DNA from: Prolixibacteraceae bacterium
GTDB taxonomy: Bacteria > Bacteroidota > Bacteroidia > Bacteroidales > Prolixibacteraceae
NCBI GenBank assembly: GCA_018399395.1
Contig: JAGYOI010000041.1
Coordinates: 1 to 8,333 of the forward strand
Reading direction: 5' to 3'
DNA: 8,333 bases
Below the pieces are notes generated by a model. That model was not told where the DNA came from. It searched no databases and saw only the letters and a list, made by a program, of their open reading frames with translations. Shown here in pieces: positions 1 to 5,298 of this stretch. How positions within the stretch are numbered: the stretch's first letter is position 1; every line of letters begins with the position of its first letter. The position numbers were made by a program, and so were the translations under genes.

Positions 1-231
1 CTGTGTTAAGCAATCATTAGAGTTGAATTATAAATGCTTTATGCTATTGTTAGGAAAGTTTTTGATTGTTAAATAAAAGTAAACAACAACGATAGATTGC
101 TAGATGAAAGACATGAGATAATAGACCGGTTTTAGAAATGGTAAAATTGTTGATTAATTGAAATATATTTTGAAAAACAATTGATGTTTAGTATTTTACA
201 CTTGCAATGAATAACCCTCAAGCACTAAAGC
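1..231. other. AT-rich non-coding left edge upstream of comF
   Basis: This stretch is strongly AT-rich and has no open frame that I can tie to a protein family, no tRNA-like cloverleaf and no clear hairpin. One forward frame is open from base 2 to a TAA ending at 76 and could be the tail of a gene cut by the window edge, but its 24 residues are not recognisable. The right part probably carries the comF promoter (separate entry). Confidence 0.5.
169..204 (+). promoter_or_regulatory. Possible Bacteroidota-type promoter of comF
   Basis: TTTG at 169-172 could serve as the -33 element and TACACTTG at 197-204 resembles the -7 consensus TAnnTTTG with one mismatch at a fixed position. The 24-base spacer is slightly longer than usual. 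Transcription would begin near 209, giving a leader of roughly 20 bases before the ATG at 232. This is a weak match found by eye in AT-rich DNA, where such motifs arise easily by chance. Confidence 0.25.
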
Positions 232-945
232 ATGAACAAAATTATTTCAAGTATTAAAGAGCATCTCGAAGATTTTTCATCGTTAATTTACCCGAACCTT
301 TGCATTTGTTGTAATAATTCACTGGTTAAACAGGAGAAACATTTCTGCACACGGTGTAATATTGGCTTGCCACGTACATATTATCATCTGGCTTCGAAGA
401 ACCCCATTGAGCAACTATTCTGGGGGCGAGTAAAAATTGAAAAGGCCACGTCGTTTTTTCTTTTTCAAAAGGGAAGCAAATACCAGAAACTTTTACATCA
501 TTTAAAATACAAAGGAAACCCCGGTGTTGGAGTAGAGCTCGGACGCATGTTGGGCGTTGACTGCAGTGAAGTCAACTATTTTGGTGATATCGATTATATT
601 GTTCCGGTACCATTGCATCCGCGTAAGAAGCGTAAGCGGGGATATAACCAGAGCGAAGCTATTGCTGAAGGGTTGCAAGTGCCCCTGCAAAAAGAAATAA
701 TACTCACGAATTTGAAACGGCGCTATTACAGCTCAACACAAACACGTAAAGGCAGGTTTGAACGGTGGGAGAATGTACGAGATTTGTTTGTACAGAATGA
801 TTCTGCAATGTTTGAAGGAAAACATATCCTTTTGGTTGATGATGTTGTTACAACAGGCTCCACACTAGAGGCCTGTGCACAGGCGGTCCTTAAAAGTGAA
901 GGTGCAAAAGTAAGCATTGCTACACTTGCGTTTGCTGTAATTTGA
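232..945 (+). CDS. comF: ComF family phosphoribosyltransferase-like protein
   Basis: The 237-residue protein has the usual ComF layout. An N-terminal zinc-binding region carries paired CxxC motifs (C24-C27 and C39-C42). The conserved VPVPLHP...KRGYNQSE segment lies at residues 124-142, and the type I phosphoribosyltransferase PRPP-binding loop ILLVDDVVTTGST at 199-211 has its acidic pair D203-D204. Length is normal for the family. ComF proteins act in the cytoplasm and are linked to natural DNA uptake in several bacteria (ComF, GntX); their exact reaction is unsettled, so a competence role here is inference. The start is well fixed: an in-frame TAA lies two codons before the ATG. No Shine-Dalgarno sequence is visible, as is normal for Bacteroidota. 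The next gene begins 13 bases after the stop, so the two may be co-transcribed, although that gene also has its own candidate promoter. Confidence 0.93.
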   Translation: MNKIISSIKEHLEDFSSLIYPNLCICCNNSLVKQEKHFCTRCNIGLPRTYYHLASKNPIEQLFWGRVKIEKATSFFLFQKGSKYQKLLHHLKYKGNPGVGVELGRMLGVDCSEVNYFGDIDYIVPVPLHPRKKRKRGYNQSEAIAEGLQVPLQKEIILTNLKRRYYSSTQTRKGRFERWENVRDLFVQNDSAMFEGKHILLVDDVVTTGSTLEACAQAVLKSEGAKVSIATLAFAVI

Positions 946-954
946 TTATTTTTG
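926..954 (+). promoter_or_regulatory. Candidate promoter of the DUF3859 gene, near-leaderless
   Basis: TATTTTTG at 947-954 matches all six fixed positions of the Bacteroidota -7 element TAnnTTTG. A TTG at 926-928, inside the 3' end of comF, lies 18 bases upstream and could be the -33 element. In this promoter class transcription starts about 4-7 bases after the -7 element, which puts the 5' end at roughly 958-961, on or beside the ATG at 959. The mRNA would then have practically no leader. The motif match is seen directly; the use of the promoter is inferred. Confidence 0.5.
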
Positions 955-958
955 CACA

Positions 959-1342
959 ATGCCAAAACGAAAAATTGAAGTTGAAATATATAGCTATGGT
1001 GAATATGACCGGTGGGACAGGGAGAGCCGGGAAATACCCAAATTGCTTGATATAACTGATGTAATAAAAGCAGACATTGGTACTGAGTTTGGCTATGTGC
1101 TTCATATTAGGAAGGCCAAAGGTAAGCGTGTCGATTTTAGGATTGACCATCCGCCCTTTAAAGATGAAGACGGTAGGGTAAGGCCTCCATTTACCGGACA
1201 GGTTTTTATCAACAGCAACCAGTACGAGTTTTTTCTGGGTGATTGTGTATGGGAGCCCCTTGAAGATAAACTGGGCGTTTGGACCATGACCACCAAAATT
1301 GACGGGGAGGTAGTTGCCAAAAAGTCGTTAAGGTTGATATAA
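959..1342 (+). CDS. DUF3859-like protein of unknown function
   Basis: This small soluble protein has 127 residues and neither a signal peptide nor a membrane segment. It looks like one compact beta-rich domain. From memory it resembles the DUF3859 family: an early TEFGYVLHIRK segment, then FRIDHPPF, then a conserved block PPFTGQVFINSNQYEFFLGD followed by VWEPLEDKLGVWT. The pattern of a hydrophobic strand, a proline-rich HPP turn and a final WT-containing strand suggests an immunoglobulin-like or other beta-sandwich fold, which is inference. No catalytic motif is visible. It starts 13 bases after comF and probably has its own promoter. Its transcript would run into the large hairpin at 1351-1416, beginning 9 bases after the stop. 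The coding call is firm: the frame is open throughout and the composition is normal. The family name is less sure and the function is unknown. Confidence 0.8.
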   Translation: MPKRKIEVEIYSYGEYDRWDRESREIPKLLDITDVIKADIGTEFGYVLHIRKAKGKRVDFRIDHPPFKDEDGRVRPPFTGQVFINSNQYEFFLGDCVWEPLEDKLGVWTMTTKIDGEVVAKKSLRLI

Positions 1343-1350
1343 AAAGATAT

Positions 1351-1427
1351 AACCGCGAAGGCGCAAAGACGCTAAGATGTAATATTGTTTCTTTACGTCT
1401 TTGTGCCTTTGCGGTTTGTTTAATTTT
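1351..1427. terminator. Long hairpin, probable bidirectional terminator
   Basis: Bases 1351-1377 can pair with 1390-1416. Of 27 positions, 23 are Watson-Crick, two are G-T (G-U in plus-strand RNA) and two are mismatches (1372/1395 and 1373/1394); the loop is about 12 bases. A T-rich stretch follows on the plus strand (1417-1427), and the minus strand reads an equivalent T-rich run just past the other arm (1350 down to 1338). The hairpin occupies the gap between two convergent genes and starts 9 bases after the DUF3859 stop. These features fit termination from both directions. The stem is longer than a typical intrinsic terminator, so it may be a repeat element that also terminates. Confidence 0.65.
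1354..1413. repeat. Palindromic repeat made of 8-bp units (CGCAAAGR)
   Basis: The left arm consists of three exact tandem octamers: CGCGAAGG (1354-1361), CGCAAAGA (1362-1369) and CGCTAAGA (1370-1377). The right arm, read on the minus strand, has three more: CGCAAAGG (1413-1406), CACAAAGA (1405-1398) and CGTAAAGA (1397-1390). All six fit the consensus CGCAAAGR with at most one change each. I recall similar CGCAAAG-rich palindromes between genes in other Bacteroidota genomes, but cannot check that here. The regular period suggests a dispersed repeat family rather than a one-off terminator. Confidence 0.6.
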
Positions 1428-2475
1428 ATATGATTAACATGGCATCGCCATAAGTTCCGAAGCGATATTTTTCTTTAATGGCAACCTGGTAAGCCTCCAT
1501 CAGCAGGTCGTAACCTGCAAAGCTTGACACCATCATCAACAGTGTTGAAAGCGGCAGGTGAAAATTAGATATCATCCGGTTGGCAACACTAAATTCGTAA
1601 GGCGGGAATATAAATTTATTGGTCCAACCCTCAAATGGTTTTAATTCGCCCATGGTTGTAACAGAACTCTCGATGGTACGCATTACGGTTGTACCAACAG
1701 CGCAAACATTTTTCTGGTTTTCCCTGGCCTTATTAACAAGTTTGCTGGTTTCTTCGCTAATCCATATCTGTTCCGAATCCATTTTGTGCTTAGTAAGGTC
1801 TTCTACATCAACACTCCGAAAATTACCGAGCCCAACATGAAGGGTTACATAAGCAAACTCGGTACCAAGAATCTCGAGGCGCTTTAGAAGTTCGCGACTA
1901 AAATGGAGGCCGGCAGTTGGAGCAGCTACAGCACCTTCGTGTTTTGCAAAAATTGTTTGGTATCGATCGCGGTCATTTTCTTCAACCGGACGATTGATAA
2001 ATTTTGGGAGCGGTGTTTCCCCGAGGCCATATAATGTTTTTTTGAATTCTTCATAAGGGCCATCGAATAAGAATCGCAGTGTTCGTCCGCGCGAAGTTGT
2101 ATTGTCAATAACTTCAGCCACTAATGAATCATCTTCGCCAAAGTAAAGTTTATTTCCGATACGGATTTTACGGGCAGGGTCAACCAGTACATCCCAAAGA
2201 CGTTGCTCGCGGTTAAGTTCCCTGAGCAGAAAAACTTCAATTTTAGCACCTGTTTTTTCTTTATTGCCATATAGGCGTGCAGGAAAAACCTTTGTGTCGT
2301 TAAAAATGAAAACGTCGCCATCGTCGAAATATTCAATTAAATCTTTAAACTGGCGATGCTCAATTTTTCGGGTTTCACGGTTTACAACCATCAATCGGCT
2401 TTCGTCGCGGTGATAAGCCGGGTGTAATGCAATTAATTCTTCGGGTAAATCAAATTTAAACTTCGATAGCTTCAT
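1426..2475 (-). CDS. queA: tRNA preQ1(34) S-adenosylmethionine ribosyltransferase-isomerase
   Basis: QueA transfers and isomerises the ribosyl part of S-adenosylmethionine onto 7-aminomethyl-7-deazaguanine at the tRNA wobble position, forming epoxyqueuosine, the next-to-last queuosine intermediate. The 349-residue protein is full length. Family signatures are clear: an N-terminal [12 protein letters not shown] segment (8-19), [11 protein letters not shown] (58-68), [12 protein letters not shown] (151-162), [12 protein letters not shown] (181-192), LHVGLGNFR (212-220) and [18 protein letters not shown] (304-321). An in-frame TAA two codons upstream fixes the start at the first ATG. It is the last gene of the minus-strand cluster, 117 bp after truB, and may have its own promoter. 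It converges on the DUF3859 gene across the large hairpin. Grouping with truB, another tRNA modification gene, is coherent. No other queuosine pathway gene is in the window. Confidence 0.97.
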   Translation of the reverse strand: MKLSKFKFDLPEELIALHPAYHRDESRLMVVNRETRKIEHRQFKDLIEYFDDGDVFIFNDTKVFPARLYGNKEKTGAKIEVFLLRELNREQRLWDVLVDPARKIRIGNKLYFGEDDSLVAEVIDNTTSRGRTLRFLFDGPYEEFKKTLYGLGETPLPKFINRPVEENDRDRYQTIFAKHEGAVAAPTAGLHFSRELLKRLEILGTEFAYVTLHVGLGNFRSVDVEDLTKHKMDSEQIWISEETSKLVNKARENQKNVCAVGTTVMRTIESSVTTMGELKPFEGWTNKFIFPPYEFSVANRMISNFHLPLSTLLMMVSSFAGYDLLMEAYQVAIKEKYRFGTYGDAMLII

Positions 2476-2496
2476 ATATTAATTGTTATTGAATTG

Positions 2497-2524
2497 TAAA
2501 AATATTGAACATAGTACCTTCAAA
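2497..2524 (-). promoter_or_regulatory. Possible promoter of queA
   Basis: Reading the minus strand, TTTG (2524-2521) is followed after 16 bases by TATTTTTA (2504-2497), which differs from the -7 element TAnnTTTG only at the last base. It sits in the 117-bp truB-queA gap, the widest in the cluster, and would give a leader of about 17 bases. An independent start for queA is plausible but unproven; the surrounding DNA is AT-rich enough for chance matches. Confidence 0.3.
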
Positions 2525-2592
2525 TAAAGAAAGGTATTTGTATGTCATTTTGTTTTATATGAGTGCCCTTTTACGTTAAAAAATATAAAAGG

Positions 2593-3297
2593 TTACATAT
2601 TTTCCAAATAATTTTCAAATTCTGTGATTGACCATGCGTCTTTCACATCATTTTCACCAATTTGTGTGCGGCGCAATCCAATGAGGTATGCACCATTGTT
2701 AAGGCTTTTGCCTATATCGCGTGACAGTGAACGAATGTATGTTCCTTTTCCGCAGTTGATTTTGATTTCAAGTTCAGGATTATCAAAACGTATGATTTCA
2801 ATTTCATGTATTTGAACTGTCCGTGCTTTCATTTTAAGTTCCTCACCGTTCCGTGCATAATGAAAAGCTCGTTTACCGTTCACTTTTATGGCTGAAAAAA
2901 CAGGCGGTATTTGTTGTGTTTCGCCTATAAATTTATTGAGTGTTTCTTTTATAATATCCAGTGTTAAATGGCTGGTGTCGAATGTTTGGTCTTCTTCGGT
3001 TTCTAAGTCTGACGAAGGGGTTGTTGCCCCGAGTTTTACTGTTGCAATATATTCTTTTTCTTCTGACTGAATTGCTTCGATTTTTTTAGTCGATTTTCCT
3101 GTGCATAAAACTACCAGTCCTGTTGCTTTAGGATCAAGTGTACCTGCATGCCCTACTTTTAATTTTTTGATGTTAAGCTTACGGCATAGCTTGTATCGTA
3201 CACGATTCACAACATCGAACGAAGTCCAGTCGAGGGGCTTGTCAAAAAGTAAAATTTCGCCTGAAACAAAATCGTAGTTCGATAAATCTTTTTTCAT
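2593..3297 (-). CDS. truB: tRNA pseudouridine(55) synthase TruB
   Basis: TruB converts uridine 55 in the T loop of most tRNAs to pseudouridine. The 234-residue protein has the family motif GHAGTLDPKATGL at 49-61, with D55 as the expected catalytic aspartate. It also has the substrate-contacting PPVFSAIKVNGKRAFHYAR segment (131-149) and the GKGTYIRSLSRDIG motif (183-196). The N-terminal LLFDKPLDWTSFDVV segment (16-30) is also typical. It ends at about residue 234, whereas the E. coli enzyme has just over 300, so the C-terminal PUA-like RNA-binding domain is absent. I believe short forms are common in Bacteroidota, and there is no sign of a frameshift. It lies 47 bp after uppP on the same strand and is probably co-transcribed with it. 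No Shine-Dalgarno sequence precedes the ATG. Confidence 0.96.
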   Translation of the reverse strand: MKKDLSNYDFVSGEILLFDKPLDWTSFDVVNRVRYKLCRKLNIKKLKVGHAGTLDPKATGLVVLCTGKSTKKIEAIQSEEKEYIATVKLGATTPSSDLETEEDQTFDTSHLTLDIIKETLNKFIGETQQIPPVFSAIKVNGKRAFHYARNGEELKMKARTVQIHEIEIIRFDNPELEIKINCGKGTYIRSLSRDIGKSLNNGAYLIGLRRTQIGENDVKDAWSITEFENYLENM

Positions 3298-3344
3298 GGT
3301 GTGCTTATTGCTAGTAATTTGTCCCTTGCCAAAGGGTTAAAAAA

Positions 3345-4127
3345 TCAGGCGGCAAAGATAGCAATTGCACCGATAATTACACAATAAACAGCGAAATAAA
3401 TAATTTTACCTTTTCGCACAATGTTTACCATCCAGCGACAGGCGAGAAGTCCGGAAACAAATGCAGCCAAAAAACCTGCGACAAGCGGAATTGTTCCGAT
3501 AGAGGTATTGGCAGATATATCGCCTGATATAATTTTTAGGAAATTGGCGCCGAGTATGGGAATGATGACCATGAGGAATGAAAACTTGGCCAGGTTGGCT
3601 TTGTTATTTCCAATTATCATTCCGGTAGCAATGGTAGCCCCGCTTCGTGAAATACCGGGGATGATGGCCAGCACTTGTGCGGTGCCAATTACCAATGCAT
3701 CGATAAACGATATTTTACGGGTTCTTTGTTTTGAAAAATAGGCAAACGTGAGTAACCCGCCTGTTACCAATAACATGCTGCCAATAAATATTAGATTGCC
3801 CGAGAATAATGCCTCAATTTGATCTTCGAAAAAAATGCCGGCAATGGCTACCGGGATTGCTGATATCAGGAGTTTGGAAATGTAAATGGTTTGTTCATTC
3901 CATTTAAACTTGAAGAGCCCTGCAAAAAGCTCAAATATTTCCTTTCGGAATATAACAAGGGTGCTTAAAACAGTTGCGCCATGAACCAGAATATCAAATA
4001 TGAGGTTATCGCCTTCGGCAACACCAAAAAGAATGTGGCCAATTTCAAGGTGGCCACTGGAACTTACCGGTAAAAATTCGGTTAAGCCCTGAATTAAACC
4101 GAGAATAATAGCTTCAAATATACTCAT
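3345..4127 (-). CDS. uppP: Undecaprenyl-diphosphate phosphatase (UppP/BacA)
   Basis: This integral membrane enzyme dephosphorylates undecaprenyl diphosphate, returning the lipid carrier for peptidoglycan and surface-glycan synthesis; overexpression of the family gives bacitracin resistance. The 260-residue protein is of normal length. Both signature motifs are present: QGLTEFLPVSSSGH at 13-26 (Q13 and E17 of the (E/Q)xxxE motif) and PGISRSGAT at 157-165, with R161 the expected phosphate-binding arginine. The conserved H49 in FDILVHGAT also fits. Hydrophobic stretches fill most of the rest, consistent with a polytopic protein. The ATG lies one codon after the stop of the upstream DUF3098 gene and in the same frame, so translational coupling by re-initiation is likely. 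Its position between DUF3098 and truB supports the assignment. Confidence 0.97.
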   Translation of the reverse strand: MSIFEAIILGLIQGLTEFLPVSSSGHLEIGHILFGVAEGDNLIFDILVHGATVLSTLVIFRKEIFELFAGLFKFKWNEQTIYISKLLISAIPVAIAGIFFEDQIEALFSGNLIFIGSMLLVTGGLLTFAYFSKQRTRKISFIDALVIGTAQVLAIIPGISRSGATIATGMIIGNNKANLAKFSFLMVIIPILGANFLKIISGDISANTSIGTIPLVAGFLAAFVSGLLACRWMVNIVRKGKIIYFAVYCVIIGAIAIFAA

Positions 4128-4130
4128 TGC

Positions 4131-4391
4131 TTATTGCTCGTTGCTCGATTTAGGTTTCTTCATGATGGCATAGATAATGAAAAGAAATCCGGCCAGCGAA
4201 ACTAACGGAGCGAGAGTAATTCGCCTGAAGCTGAAAACTTCGGGGTTAAAAACCTCGGGATCTCCACTGGCACCGCCTATCATTAATAGAAAACCAACAA
4301 CAATTGCAACAAGTCCAATTATAATGAGCTTGTAATTTTCGCGGCCAAGGGCGAAAGTATCTTCTTTTGTATTTGTATTTTGTTTTACCAT
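4131..4391 (-). CDS. Small two-helix membrane protein, DUF3098 family
   Basis: The 86-residue protein has a short polar N-terminus, a first membrane helix at about 20-40 and a second at about 60-77. The loop between them contains the characteristic NPEVFSFRRITLAP stretch (49-62). This matches my memory of the DUF3098 family, small Bacteroidota proteins encoded between ftsX and uppP. Function is unknown. The position suggests a role at the inner membrane in division or envelope growth, possibly with FtsX, but this rests only on neighbourhood. The start is 28 bp after the ftsX stop, with no separate promoter seen in the gap. The stop is followed by one codon (GCA) and then the uppP ATG. It is clearly coding despite its size: the sequence is membrane-protein-like and the gene order fits. 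Confidence 0.88.
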   Translation of the reverse strand: MVKQNTNTKEDTFALGRENYKLIIIGLVAIVVGFLLMIGGASGDPEVFNPEVFSFRRITLAPLVSLAGFLFIIYAIMKKPKSSNEQ

Positions 4392-4419
4392 AATAAATGT
4401 ATTTGAGGCGTAAAATTAA

Positions 4420-5298
4420 TTAATTAAATAATTCATCATAGCGTAAACGAAGAAATTTGTTTACGGCAAAGCGTGTTGAAAGCCACGAAATTAATGCTCC
4501 GAGTATAAAAACCAGTCCAAAAACAGGAATCATCACTTCTGTTGTTGCATACGAAACCATTTCGCTAAAGTTGGCATTAAACGATGAAAATACCCCAAAT
4601 AAAGCAACATTTGCAAGCAAAGCGCCTGTCAATCCTTGTATTACTGATTTCGACACAAATGGTTTTCGTATAAAACTTCGTGTTGCCCCAACCAGTTGCA
4701 TGGTATTTATTAAAAACCTTTTTGAATATATTGATAATCGTATGGTATTGTTAATAAGGGCTATGAATATTAAAAGCATGATAACGCCAAGCGCCAGGAG
4801 AATAAAACCTATTTTATTGGTGTTCTCATTTATAAGATGAACTAGGTTTCGTTGGTAATAAACTTCTTCAACATTTGTATATTCCATGAACTTTTGTTCG
4901 AGGTTCACCAAACTGTCATTTTGGGTGTATGGTGCATATAATTTAATGTCAATTGAAGCGTGTAGGGGGTTGTAGCCGAGAAACCCGATAAAATCTTCTC
5001 CCAATTCTTGTTCCAATTGCTGGGCGGCTGTTTCAGCGTCAACGTAAGTAGCTGATTTAACTTCAGGACGGGCAGCCAATAATTTTTGCAATTTCAACAG
5101 GTCAACATCACGCACATTTTCATCCAGCACCAATGAAAAGCCAATATTTTCCCGTACATAATCGTTAATATATTTTGCATTAAAGACCATATATCCCAGT
5201 AATCCTGTTAAAAAAAGCAGGAGTGTTATGCTTAACGTCGATACAAAGTACGAGTTTAACAGCTTTCGTTTAACTGGTTTCGGGCCTTTACGCTTCAT
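4420..5298 (-). CDS. ftsX: Cell division protein FtsX (ABC transporter permease-like)
   Basis: FtsX is the membrane partner of the ATPase FtsE and relays its activity to peptidoglycan hydrolases at the division site. From the chosen start the protein has 292 residues: a basic N-terminal tail, helix 1 at about 18-40, an outer domain at about 41-160, helix 2 at about 163-183, then helix 3 near 217-237 and helix 4 near 255-275. The segment MQLVGAT at 200-206 lies in the typical FtsX cytoplasmic loop. This is the standard four-helix FtsX plan. A start 54 bases upstream (5352) is open in frame but would add 18 residues inside yfhO; I chose 5298 because MKRKGPKPVKRK is a normal FtsX N-terminus and overlaps yfhO by only 11 bp. 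FtsE is not adjacent, which I believe is common in Bacteroidota. Confidence 0.92.
   Translation of the reverse strand: MKRKGPKPVKRKLLNSYFVSTLSITLLLFLTGLLGYMVFNAKYINDYVRENIGFSLVLDENVRDVDLLKLQKLLAARPEVKSATYVDAETAAQQLEQELGEDFIGFLGYNPLHASIDIKLYAPYTQNDSLVNLEQKFMEYTNVEEVYYQRNLVHLINENTNKIGFILLALGVIMLLIFIALINNTIRLSIYSKRFLINTMQLVGATRSFIRKPFVSKSVIQGLTGALLANVALFGVFSSFNANFSEMVSYATTEVMIPVFGLVFILGALISWLSTRFAVNKFLRLRYDELFN

Noticed and set aside
2..76. Open forward frame ending in TAA at 74-76, possible tail of an upstream gene
   Set aside because: Only 24 codons are available, the residues match nothing I recognise and the DNA is as AT-rich as the surrounding non-coding sequence.
1343..1425. Insertion sequence end or attachment site at the palindrome
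   Set aside because: No target-site duplication, transposase, integrase or tRNA gene is adjacent, and the element sits neatly between two intact genes.
2567..2592. Inverted repeat CCTTTTA/TAAAAGG right after the truB stop, as a terminator
   Set aside because: The stem is 7 bp, mostly A-T, with a 12-base loop and no T-run downstream on the minus strand. It is too weak to call.
3323..3336. Small hairpin CCCTT/AAGGG in the uppP-truB gap
   Set aside because: The five-base stem is not followed by a T-run in the direction of transcription, and it is too small to suggest attenuation.
3421..3741. Plus-strand open frame of 106 codons opposite uppP
   Set aside because: It is antisense to a clear UppP gene with intact motifs and resembles no family. 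The same holds for the antisense frames at 4457-4840, 1619-1840, 1102-1320 and 6202-6467.
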